From positions 1-37,067 of the forward strand of contig NZVS01000078.1 of the NCBI GenBank assembly GCA_002701555.1: a stretch of DNA of 37,067 nucleotides, given 5' to 3'. How positions within the stretch are numbered: the first letter of the stretch is position 1; each line of letters starts with the position of its first letter. A model generated the notes under the pieces. It was not told the DNA's origin. It did no database searches and saw nothing but the letters and a program-made list of their open reading frames with translations. Origin of the DNA: Alphaproteobacteria bacterium (GTDB lineage: Bacteria; Pseudomonadota; Alphaproteobacteria; Micavibrionales; Micavibrionaceae). Below are positions 30,686 to 37,067 of this stretch, piece by piece. The position numbers and the translations under genes are program-made.

Positions 30686-33238
30686 CTAAAGCTCAAGTAT
30701 ATCAATTTTTCCACTGGGGCTTTTTGTAAGCTTTGGTTTGTCTGTACTTGATGTGTTTTCCAAAGCAGCTGTTTTAAATTCAATTTGAGGCGCACTTGCC
30801 ATTTCTTCATTAGGTATCTGAAAGATAGATGAGTAACTGTCTTTTCCGAGGGTATCACTCCGCTCAGCGCAATATCTGTCAATTTCGGGGATTGCTTCCT
30901 CGTAATTACGAAGGGCGCTATCAACACCGTTTATATTTGAGTATTGCGGTGCTTCTTCGATAATTAGGTTTTTAAATTTATCATCAAAATCAATTTTACT
31001 GGATAGCTCTAAATGACTTGAAAGTCCGAAAGATCCATTCTTGGCAATTAGAATTGCGGACATGCGTCGCTTTGTGTTCTCGGAAATAAAGCCTTCAAGA
31101 AAATCTGTTTCTTCAATTTGTTTAACTAAGCCTACGGTCTCTGAGCCTGATATCGAGGATCTGGTCTTTTCAACTAAAAATATATTAATAAAATTTTCAA
31201 ATTGCTCTGCGATAGCAGGTCGACTTACAATTAAATTTTTAAAAGCACGTACATCGGTGAACTTTAGACCGTATTTAATGGGCTTAGGGTTTTGTAGATT
31301 TTGAATTATACCTTTTTCAAAAACTTGGAATAACAAATCTTTTGTAAATATGTCAGCTGAATCTTGCTTATCAAGCTCATTTGCAAGTTTTCCAAAAGGC
31401 ATATGGTCAAAACCACCTGTATCTATATCCAGAAAAAGCACTTTTCTGGCGCTATCCACCGTCATAGATTTGAACCATGTTAAAGGTTTAGTTTTTGACT
31501 GTGAAGTGGAACCAGTTAACACAGTTGATGCTTTTTTATCGTTCTCTTTAGCTTCTAGTGACCCTGAGCCATTCCCGTTTGGAAGTTCATATTCACTATC
31601 AAAAGAAATATAATTCGGACTTTCTTTTGTAGTAAGGCTATCAAGATAAGAATCTAACTGCTGCAGGGCTTGCATTTTTTCTTGTGCGCAAAAATAGTCA
31701 ACAAGCTGCTGGGGCAAGTAACCTTTATCTTCATTGCGAGCTATAAAATATGTTCGATTGGATGATTTTGAATTTTCTGTAATAGCATAGAATGAATCTT
31801 CAGGGTCAGCGCCGAATTGTTGTTCATGCACTACGAAATATTTCTTTAGGGCGTCCCGTTGCTTAGGTCTTTTCGTACAATCCTTATAAAGCCCCAACAT
31901 GTCATAAGCAGATATACCGCGATAGTCACTCAACGAAGTGTGCAACCTGCCCATAAGTTTGACACATAAATTGGTGAAATCCCTGCTTATGCCAATAGGA
32001 TTTTTTGTAGAAAATAATATTTCTTCATGATCTTCACGACCGTTAACCATTCCTATAAATTCAATGAGTTCCAAGCCCTTATGTTTAAGCAAAATAGCTG
32101 AAGACGTATCCTCGGCAATATATGCACAAAGCATACGCATCATGTTGGTTGAAAAAAATTGTGATTTAAATTCTGACTCTGGTGTTTCCAGATAAAGTTT
32201 CAGAGTAGTGGGCATATGCAGTTGGGGAACAGCGGACATGTTTTTCAGCCAGTCATCTTGAAGAATTTCTTTGTAAGTTTCCAAAGGTGCGGCCATATGC
32301 GGAAACTTGGCGGCTTCCAGAAGTAATTTTATTTTTTCTGCATGAGTAAGCGGGCCATCACTATATGAGTTTTCCCAGATGCGGTCAGTCGTAAATGCTT
32401 TGTTGACACAAATTTTGTCATTTTCGGACAAATTCAAAAATCCTGCTATATGCTCAGGAATGAAGAGCGCGGCATATCTATCATCCGCATTTTTCAATAA
32501 ATTGTAATACTCTTGGAAGTAATTAATGTCGACAGCTTCCTTAAGGGATTTTTGTAGCTTGTGTGCTGCTCGCTTTTCACCATCAAAAATGCGGGTCAAA
32601 AGATTACCCGTATCTATATGCCTTGCAACTGGTAGAAAATTTTCACGTAGCACAATGGCAGTTTTTTGGCTATGTGAGACATTAATAGGATCTTGCGAAT
32701 TTGACGTTAACTTTCTGGCTTCTTCAGCACGCTTTGCTGCACGCAATTTGTTACCATTTGAGATACGGGTATGCTCTGGGTCGTCCTCAATGGAAACTGC
32801 ATTGTTATTAATATCAAACCACCAGTTTCCTGTACCTTCAGCGGCATAAATATAATGCCTTTTCCCCAAGTCCTTAACAGCCTTTTCGTATTTATCGTCT
32901 TTAGGAATTGATGTTTCAAAATCCGTAATATGAAGGAGGGCTGTGTCAAAATCGCAGCGGCGGATATGTGTCATATGTTGGCCAATGACCGCTAAATCAC
33001 TTTCGTTATCTATAAATTCGCCTGTCTCGGAAGATAAATAGTGCTCTTTTATCGTCCATTGATCTTTAAGTGCGTCAATTTGAACGGCCTGGAAATATGT
33101 TACAGCATTATCAACACTTAATATTGCTGGTTTCGCCACAGAGCGCATAACCGCTTGCCCATATTCGTTTTTCTCGAACCAGAGCTGAAGGTCAAGGTCT
33201 ATAGTTTCGTCATATCCGTTATCAGGAGGCCAGCCCAT
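30686..33238 (-). CDS. Large uncharacterised protein, long paralog of a tandem pair
   Basis: I do not recognise this 850-residue protein. Residues about 48-400 are related to the 509-residue upstream product: AVKDLGKRHYIYAAEGTGNW (about 119-138) aligns with AVEDLAEEHWLYQAEASGFW, followed in both by an RAxxR helix, a KxLKEAVDxxYFQEYYNLL/EGLEEAIEAEDYERFYEL segment, and LTHAEKIKLLLEA/LEPHEKLDFMNI. The last 450 residues have no counterpart there. They include WFKSMTVDSARKVLFLDIDT (about 592-611) and end in a polar tail. There is no signal peptide or membrane segment. Its ATG directly touches the stop of the upstream gene (TAGATG), with GGGGGGA as Shine-Dalgarno, so translation is coupled. It lies opposite to sucD, 11 bases from its stop. 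Confidence 0.7.
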   Translation of the reverse strand: MGWPPDNGYDETIDLDLQLWFEKNEYGQAVMRSVAKPAILSVDNAVTYFQAVQIDALKDQWTIKEHYLSSETGEFIDNESDLAVIGQHMTHIRRCDFDTALLHITDFETSIPKDDKYEKAVKDLGKRHYIYAAEGTGNWWFDINNNAVSIEDDPEHTRISNGNKLRAAKRAEEARKLTSNSQDPINVSHSQKTAIVLRENFLPVARHIDTGNLLTRIFDGEKRAAHKLQKSLKEAVDINYFQEYYNLLKNADDRYAALFIPEHIAGFLNLSENDKICVNKAFTTDRIWENSYSDGPLTHAEKIKLLLEAAKFPHMAAPLETYKEILQDDWLKNMSAVPQLHMPTTLKLYLETPESEFKSQFFSTNMMRMLCAYIAEDTSSAILLKHKGLELIEFIGMVNGREDHEEILFSTKNPIGISRDFTNLCVKLMGRLHTSLSDYRGISAYDMLGLYKDCTKRPKQRDALKKYFVVHEQQFGADPEDSFYAITENSKSSNRTYFIARNEDKGYLPQQLVDYFCAQEKMQALQQLDSYLDSLTTKESPNYISFDSEYELPNGNGSGSLEAKENDKKASTVLTGSTSQSKTKPLTWFKSMTVDSARKVLFLDIDTGGFDHMPFGKLANELDKQDSADIFTKDLLFQVFEKGIIQNLQNPKPIKYGLKFTDVRAFKNLIVSRPAIAEQFENFINIFLVEKTRSSISGSETVGLVKQIEETDFLEGFISENTKRRMSAILIAKNGSFGLSSHLELSSKIDFDDKFKNLIIEEAPQYSNINGVDSALRNYEEAIPEIDRYCAERSDTLGKDSYSSIFQIPNEEMASAPQIEFKTAALENTSSTDKPKLTKSPSGKIDILEL

Positions 33239-34768
33239 CTATCCCCCCATTCTCAGTTCAATATGCTTTTCACGTGTATCTGGAAATTTTGCCAGTTCCA
33301 TAACTTTTTCTTTTGGCAAGATACCTGGATTTTTGGCTAGGTTATCTGCCATAACTTCGCTTTCTTTTGCGTAAGTATATGCATCAAAACAACGCTCAAG
33401 TGTGTATTTTTCATCCTTAGATAAATTTTCTATACGTCCAGCTGATAAAATGAAATTTCCTAAATCTGCAGGAATATGCGGACACATTGCGAAGGTTTCT
33501 AGCGTTTTATTATCACTATTTCTGACAATACAACGGGCTATGCTTGTACTAATGTCATATGGCTTGCTTTCGTGCACGCCCTTTGCATGACAATTTTCAA
33601 CCAATTTGAAAAGAAGCGGCATATAGTTTTTGATATCGCTCTCTTTAATAATATTATCGAGTGCGTATTCGAGATAAGGGTCAAAAATATCAGTCGTTAG
33701 TCTTGGATCTTGTGAGATGATATTCATGAAATCAAGTTTCTCATGCGGCTCTAAACGAAAAGCAAATAAATTTTTGTCAATATCACTTTTATCAAAAACT
33801 GAGAGGTAGACTGGCATTTGTCCAGCCACTTTTAAAAGCTGATAGAAAAGTTGGCGGTCATCATCTTTCAGGGCCTTTTCTTTCAAAGACTTTATTTTCT
33901 TTGCTACGATCCGGGCATAGACCCCGTCCATTCCAAGTTTTGCAGCGATTTCCGAAAACTGGTTTATTTTACCATCTTTCATAAACTGATCTGTGAATTT
34001 TTCGATTTGGTAAACTACACTAAATTGGGATGTGGCAATTTTTCCATCATTTACCATCTCGCATAATTCGTAAAATCTTTCATAGTCCTCAGCCTCAATT
34101 GCTTCTTCCAACCCTTCTACCCACGCGGCTTTGCTCATTTGCTTCTCGCGGGTAAACATAGCCTTTAATTTCTCCCCCAAACTTGCTTTTTTGAAATCGG
34201 GTTCCAAAGAAACGGTATTGACATTGATAACAGCAGGGAAATTTTCGTGATTTTCCCTGTAACGTTGTTCAGCACGCATCAGGTCTTCTTCTGAATATTT
34301 GGCGTGATCCGGAATGCCATTTGAAATATCGATAAGCTTGTGGTTCTGACCCATCATCCAAAAGCCCGATGCCTCTGCCTGATAGAGCCAGTGCTCTTCT
34401 GCTAAATCCTCAACTGCATTTAGATATTTTTGGGAGGTAACATCACAGTGATACATTTCCTTATTATAAAGAAACAGGATGGCCCGACTAAAAGAATACT
34501 CCTCATCCTCAGTCATATGCTCCAAAACTCGACATAACTCATCGTTGGGCGTTTCTATATCACTTTCGAAGGTTTCTTTTACTTTAAAAGTCCTGTGTGT
34601 ATCGGAAACCATCTCGAAATAACTTTCGCGATCATCCAAATCCCAAGTATGGGGTGCCGATACAGTTCTGATTTTTTGTTTTTCCAGGCCGGAATGAACA
34701 GCCGGAACCTTCACAGTTTCTTTATTGTGAAAGGTCCTTTTAGGAGCGGGTAGGTTGCTAGTTACCAT
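33239..34768 (-). CDS. Uncharacterised protein, short paralog of a tandem pair
   Basis: This 509-residue protein is not recognised. Its N-terminal half shares a domain of about 110 residues with the 850-residue protein (YFEMVSDTHRTFKVKE through the EEHWLYQAEASGFWMMG block and RAEQRYRE). The rest is helical and repeat-like (EKLKAMFTREKQ, AAWVEGLEEAIEAEDYERF, EKLDFMNIISQDPRLTTDIF) and more weakly matches the partner. There is no signal peptide. I choose ATG 34768 because a textbook promoter (TTGACA, 17 bases, TATAAC) ends 9 bases upstream of it; the frame is open six codons earlier to a TTG inside that promoter. The transcript should be almost leaderless. It is divergent from the next gene pair. 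Confidence 0.7.
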   Translation of the reverse strand: MVTSNLPAPKRTFHNKETVKVPAVHSGLEKQKIRTVSAPHTWDLDDRESYFEMVSDTHRTFKVKETFESDIETPNDELCRVLEHMTEDEEYSFSRAILFLYNKEMYHCDVTSQKYLNAVEDLAEEHWLYQAEASGFWMMGQNHKLIDISNGIPDHAKYSEEDLMRAEQRYRENHENFPAVINVNTVSLEPDFKKASLGEKLKAMFTREKQMSKAAWVEGLEEAIEAEDYERFYELCEMVNDGKIATSQFSVVYQIEKFTDQFMKDGKINQFSEIAAKLGMDGVYARIVAKKIKSLKEKALKDDDRQLFYQLLKVAGQMPVYLSVFDKSDIDKNLFAFRLEPHEKLDFMNIISQDPRLTTDIFDPYLEYALDNIIKESDIKNYMPLLFKLVENCHAKGVHESKPYDISTSIARCIVRNSDNKTLETFAMCPHIPADLGNFILSAGRIENLSKDEKYTLERCFDAYTYAKESEVMADNLAKNPGILPKEKVMELAKFPDTREKHIELRMGG

Positions 34769-34777
34769 AATCAGGAT

Positions 34778-34806
34778 GTTATACAAATATAAACAAATTA
34801 TGTCAA
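34778..34806 (-). promoter_or_regulatory. Strong sigma-70-type promoter of the large paralog pair
   Basis: On the minus strand, a perfect TTGACA at 34806-34801, a 17-base spacer and TATAAC at 34783-34778 (5 of 6). The -10 ends 9 bases before ATG 34768, so the leader should be about 1-4 bases. No Shine-Dalgarno exists in the 9 bases. Confidence 0.72.
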
Positions 34807-34819
34807 TATATTTTCGAGA

Positions 34820-34848
34820 TTGCAGGCTTGTGGCGGCGTTGCTATACT
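34820..34848 (+). promoter_or_regulatory. Candidate near-leaderless promoter of the small paralog pair
   Basis: TTGCAG (34820-34825), 17 bases, then TATACT (34843-34848, 5 of 6 to consensus). ATG 34857 follows after 8 bases with no Shine-Dalgarno. It is divergent from the promoter at 34778-34806; the two -35 elements are 13 bases apart. Confidence 0.5.
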
Positions 34849-34856
34849 CTTATCCC

Positions 34857-35429
34857 ATGACACTGACCCTAAACGATTTGAAACCAGAAATCCGGCAAAT
34901 GGCTATTTGCCTACCCTACCGTGTGGGCTTATGGATGTCTCTTGCAGACGGGACTGGCGGCAATACATCTGATAAGGAAGAACAAAAGGCGTTGGAAACG
35001 CTTATAATGGCTTATTCAGAAGATTTTGTGAAATCCCAGTTTGTGCAAGCACTTATGGAAGAATGTATGAAGGAACGCGGGGATTGGGTTAATTGGGTTG
35101 AGGGTATTGAGAATGTTCCTAAAGAATGCCGTGATGTTGTGGCTGCTTTGGATGGAAAGCTGGAAAGAGGGGATCTGGAAGCTTTCAAAAGTAATCTCAT
35201 AGAAATTGGATATAACGTAGCATTAGCTTACCGCGAGTTTGATTACCGTTCCAGCCTATTGTCCAGAATGAATACGTACTGGGTTGTCTGGAAAGAACGA
35301 TTTTCCGCATTTATCAGTGGTAATGCTATGAAATCCAACGCAGAATTATTGAATATTTCGGCTCGCGAGCGCGAGGCATTGCGACAACTGGCCGAAAGTC
35401 TGGGCCGGGAAATCAGGGAAGCTGCCTGA
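34857..35429 (+). CDS. Uncharacterised helical protein, paralog 1 of a tandem pair upstream of sucA
   Basis: This 190-residue protein is all-helical in appearance with no signal peptide. It shares its plan with the next product: LPYRVGLWMSLADGTGG (residues about 18-34) aligns with LFYKIGIWMSHADDAGE, an acidic helix follows in both, then NLIEIGYNVALAYREFDY aligns with ACMQVATDVAKAYQEDEY, and both end with a LxxLAxxL helix. The W-M-S-x-A-D plus acidic cluster loosely recalls TerB-like helical domains, but I would not name it so. ATG 34857 is chosen because a -10-like TATACT ends 8 bases upstream; upstream codons would lie in the promoter. Function unknown. Confidence 0.68.
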   Translation: MTLTLNDLKPEIRQMAICLPYRVGLWMSLADGTGGNTSDKEEQKALETLIMAYSEDFVKSQFVQALMEECMKERGDWVNWVEGIENVPKECRDVVAALDGKLERGDLEAFKSNLIEIGYNVALAYREFDYRSSLLSRMNTYWVVWKERFSAFISGNAMKSNAELLNISAREREALRQLAESLGREIREAA

Positions 35430-35442
35430 GGGATATCTGACA

Positions 35443-36000
35443 ATGACTCTTAAGCTTTCAAAATTCACACCGGAACAACAATTCCAGCTTAATGGGCTTT
35501 TTTACAAAATCGGTATTTGGATGTCGCATGCAGATGATGCGGGCGAAACAAACGATGCTTCAGATTTGGCAGAAGAGGCGCAGCTTTTCGATGTTTTGGA
35601 AAAAATGGCCAAAACTTATAAAGCGTTTCCCCTGATTATGGAGATGGCCGATAATGCCGTTTCACAGTCAGGTTACCATGAAAAATGGAAAACAGATTCA
35701 GATGGTGCTGTCGCTGAAGCGGCTATTGTCGCCGGTATGATAAAAACAATGGCTTCTAAAGATGAGCTTGCTGCCTTTAAAGGGGCTTGTATGCAGGTTG
35801 CGACCGATGTTGCAAAAGCTTATCAGGAAGACGAGTACCATACCGAAGTTAACCATGGCATGGACTATGACGTTTTGGTTGAAAAGGTAGCCAATTTTTT
35901 TGCGCGCATTTCCAATCGCAAGCTTTATGAAGAAATGAATATTTCTCCGGCTGAAGATAATGCGTTGTCAGAGCTTGCAAACGCATTACGTAACGTATAA
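35443..36000 (+). CDS. Uncharacterised helical protein, paralog 2 of a tandem pair upstream of sucA
   Basis: The 185-residue product is homologous to the preceding protein over its whole length, with the shared GIWMSHADDAGE segment near residue 24 and the AKAYQEDEYH segment near 127. Identity looks low, so the duplication is old. It has no signal peptide or membrane segment. The gene is 13 bases after its paralog and has its own GAGGGA Shine-Dalgarno 9 bases before the ATG. It ends 69 bases before sucA, with a terminator between them, so it may not be co-transcribed with sucA. Function unknown. Confidence 0.7.
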   Translation: MTLKLSKFTPEQQFQLNGLFYKIGIWMSHADDAGETNDASDLAEEAQLFDVLEKMAKTYKAFPLIMEMADNAVSQSGYHEKWKTDSDGAVAEAAIVAGMIKTMASKDELAAFKGACMQVATDVAKAYQEDEYHTEVNHGMDYDVLVEKVANFFARISNRKLYEEMNISPAEDNALSELANALRNV

Positions 36001-36005
36001 AAATT

Positions 36006-36027
36006 AAGCCCTGTAACGGGTTTTTTT
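36006..36027 (+). terminator. Rho-independent terminator between the small paralog pair and sucA
   Basis: AAGCCC (36006-36011) pairs with GGGTTT (36018-36023; one G-T pair) over a 6-base loop, and T continues to 36027. It begins 6 bases after the stop codon of the second paralog. The stem is short, so termination may be partial. Confidence 0.65.
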
Positions 36028-36069
36028 AAAAAATAAACTCTCGAAAAATATAACGTATAAGGTACTTAC

Positions 36070-37067
36070 ATGTCTTCTTCGTCTTCTTCTGCTCCAAAAA
36101 CAAAAGATATTTCCATGTTTTTAAACGGGGTAAATGCTGAATATATCGCGCATTTATATGCGCAGTATAAGGTTAATGCCAATTTAGTAGATAAAAGTTG
36201 GAGTGATTTTTTCGGTGACTTGAATGACGACGAAGCAGCACTTTTACACGAGCTTAATGGAGCAAGCTGGACGCCATCTGAAAATAAGCGTGGCAACCGC
36301 AGTTTCGCTCACATGTCATCTGCCGATGACGCTGCAAGTGTGATGGAAAGCCAAACAGCGCCCGCAAATATTAATGCACCAAAAGGCCTTTCTACTGAAG
36401 AGCTACAAAGCATGGCCTCTGACTCAATTGCCGCTCTTATGCTTATCCGTGCTTACAGGGTGCGTGGTCACCTCATATCCCACCTGGATCCGCTGGAATT
36501 AAAGGAAACGAAAGATTACCCAGAGCTTGACCCCGGACATTATGGTTTTACCAGCAGTGATTATAACCGTGAAATATTTATTAACGGCGTTCTGGGGCGT
36601 GATTACGCAACGTTGAGCGAAATTCTAAATATTCTTCGTGAGACATATTGCGGAACCATAGGTGTTGAATTTATGCACCTGACAGACCCGGAAGAAAAGG
36701 CCTGGATTCAAAAGCGTATTGAGTCACCACGTAATCATACTGATTTCACTGAAAACGGCAAACGCGCCATTTTGCAAAGACTGACTGCGGCAGAAGGGCT
36801 GGAGAAGTTTTTAAACACCAAATACACAGGTACCAAACGCTTTGGTCTTGATGGGGGTGAGTCCCTGATCCCTGCAATTGAGCAGATCATGAAACGTGGT
36901 GGTCAGATGGGGTTAAAAGAAATTGTCATCGGCATGGCCCACCGTGGTCGCCTTAACGTATTGACAAATGTTATGGGTATGCCTTTTACCGCGCTTTTTG
37001 CACAGTTTCAGGGCAAACCTTCCAATCCCGATAATGTTCAAGGCTCCGGTGATGTGAAATACCATAT
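36070..37067 (+). CDS. sucA: 2-oxoglutarate dehydrogenase E1 component, N-terminal part
   Basis: The gene is cut by the right edge; 332 full codons are visible. The product starts MSSSSSSAPKTKDISMFLNG and has the small N-terminal E1o segment: YIAHLYAQYK near 25-34 and SWSDFFGDLNDDE. The core E1 region follows, with ALMLIRAYRVRGHLISHLDP, YCGTIGVEFMHL, TKRFGLDGGESLIPAIE and IVIGMAHRGRLNVLTNVMG. The last carries the histidine pair that positions substrate and ThDP. It decarboxylates 2-oxoglutarate to feed succinyl-CoA to SucCD. The start has AAGG 8 bases upstream. In most alphaproteobacteria sucA follows sucD directly; here 5.4 kb of other genes separate them. Confidence 0.97.
   Translation, partial: MSSSSSSAPKTKDISMFLNGVNAEYIAHLYAQYKVNANLVDKSWSDFFGDLNDDEAALLHELNGASWTPSENKRGNRSFAHMSSADDAASVMESQTAPANINAPKGLSTEELQSMASDSIAALMLIRAYRVRGHLISHLDPLELKETKDYPELDPGHYGFTSSDYNREIFINGVLGRDYATLSEILNILRETYCGTIGVEFMHLTDPEEKAWIQKRIESPRNHTDFTENGKRAILQRLTAAEGLEKFLNTKYTGTKRFGLDGGESLIPAIEQIMKRGGQMGLKEIVIGMAHRGRLNVLTNVMGMPFTALFAQFQGKPSNPDNVQGSGDVKYH

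Noticed and set aside
34755..34856. Upstream extension of the 190-residue gene
   Set aside because: It runs through both divergent promoters and through the first codons of the 509-residue gene on the other strand; no Shine-Dalgarno.

Overview
The window looks like a low-to-moderate GC alphaproteobacterial chromosome segment. The marker genes point that way: a TIGR02300 (FYDLN acid) protein, an alpha-type SspB adaptor, a DUF2336 protein, a DUF3108 protein, the scpA-scpB-tatA-tatB-tatC block, zapE, and sucC/sucD/sucA. The mixture of core metabolism and many unrecognised proteins fits a little-studied lineage (something Micavibrio-like or near Rhodospirillales is possible). That placement is inference, not something the sequence proves.

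Left part (1-19386), mostly ordinary. A fatty-acid oxidation pair (thiolase and the start of a 3-hydroxyacyl-CoA dehydrogenase) lies on the minus strand. Divergent from it is a zinc-ribbon protein with a very acidic tail, closed by a good terminator. A long minus-strand run from 11288 to 2069 holds sspB, a FemAB-like transferase, DUF3108, msrB, glmU, a GNAT, glmS, an OafA-type acyltransferase with an SGNH domain, and a membrane protein. Its theme is cell-envelope precursor supply and envelope modification. An EamA transporter, a secreted endonuclease/exonuclease/phosphatase-fold enzyme and a methyltransferase follow. Then comes a tight plus-strand operon, scpA-scpB-tatA-tatB-tatC-zapE-DUF2336.

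Right part (19466-36000), accessory and unusual. Three tandem pairs of paralogous proteins that I cannot name occur here (19466-21887, 30686-34768, 34857-36000). A peptidoglycan-hydrolase island lies on the minus strand: a GH108 muramidase-like protein, an M23/LytM peptidase, two proteins of unknown function and a lytic-transglycosylase-like protein. The GH108 and M23 proteins lack a visible Sec signal. These genes are inserted at every junction of what is normally a compact sucC-sucD-sucA block: sucC at 26438, sucD at 29793, sucA at 36070 (cut by the window end).

A recurrent regulatory signal was found in this accessory part. In six genes a -10-like hexamer ends only 6-9 bases before the start codon and no Shine-Dalgarno is present, which predicts leaderless or near-leaderless mRNAs. 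The suc genes and several other neighbours carry ordinary Shine-Dalgarno sequences. No tRNA, rRNA, CRISPR array, transposase, integrase or prophage structural gene was seen. No gene-free stretch exceeds about 220 bases.
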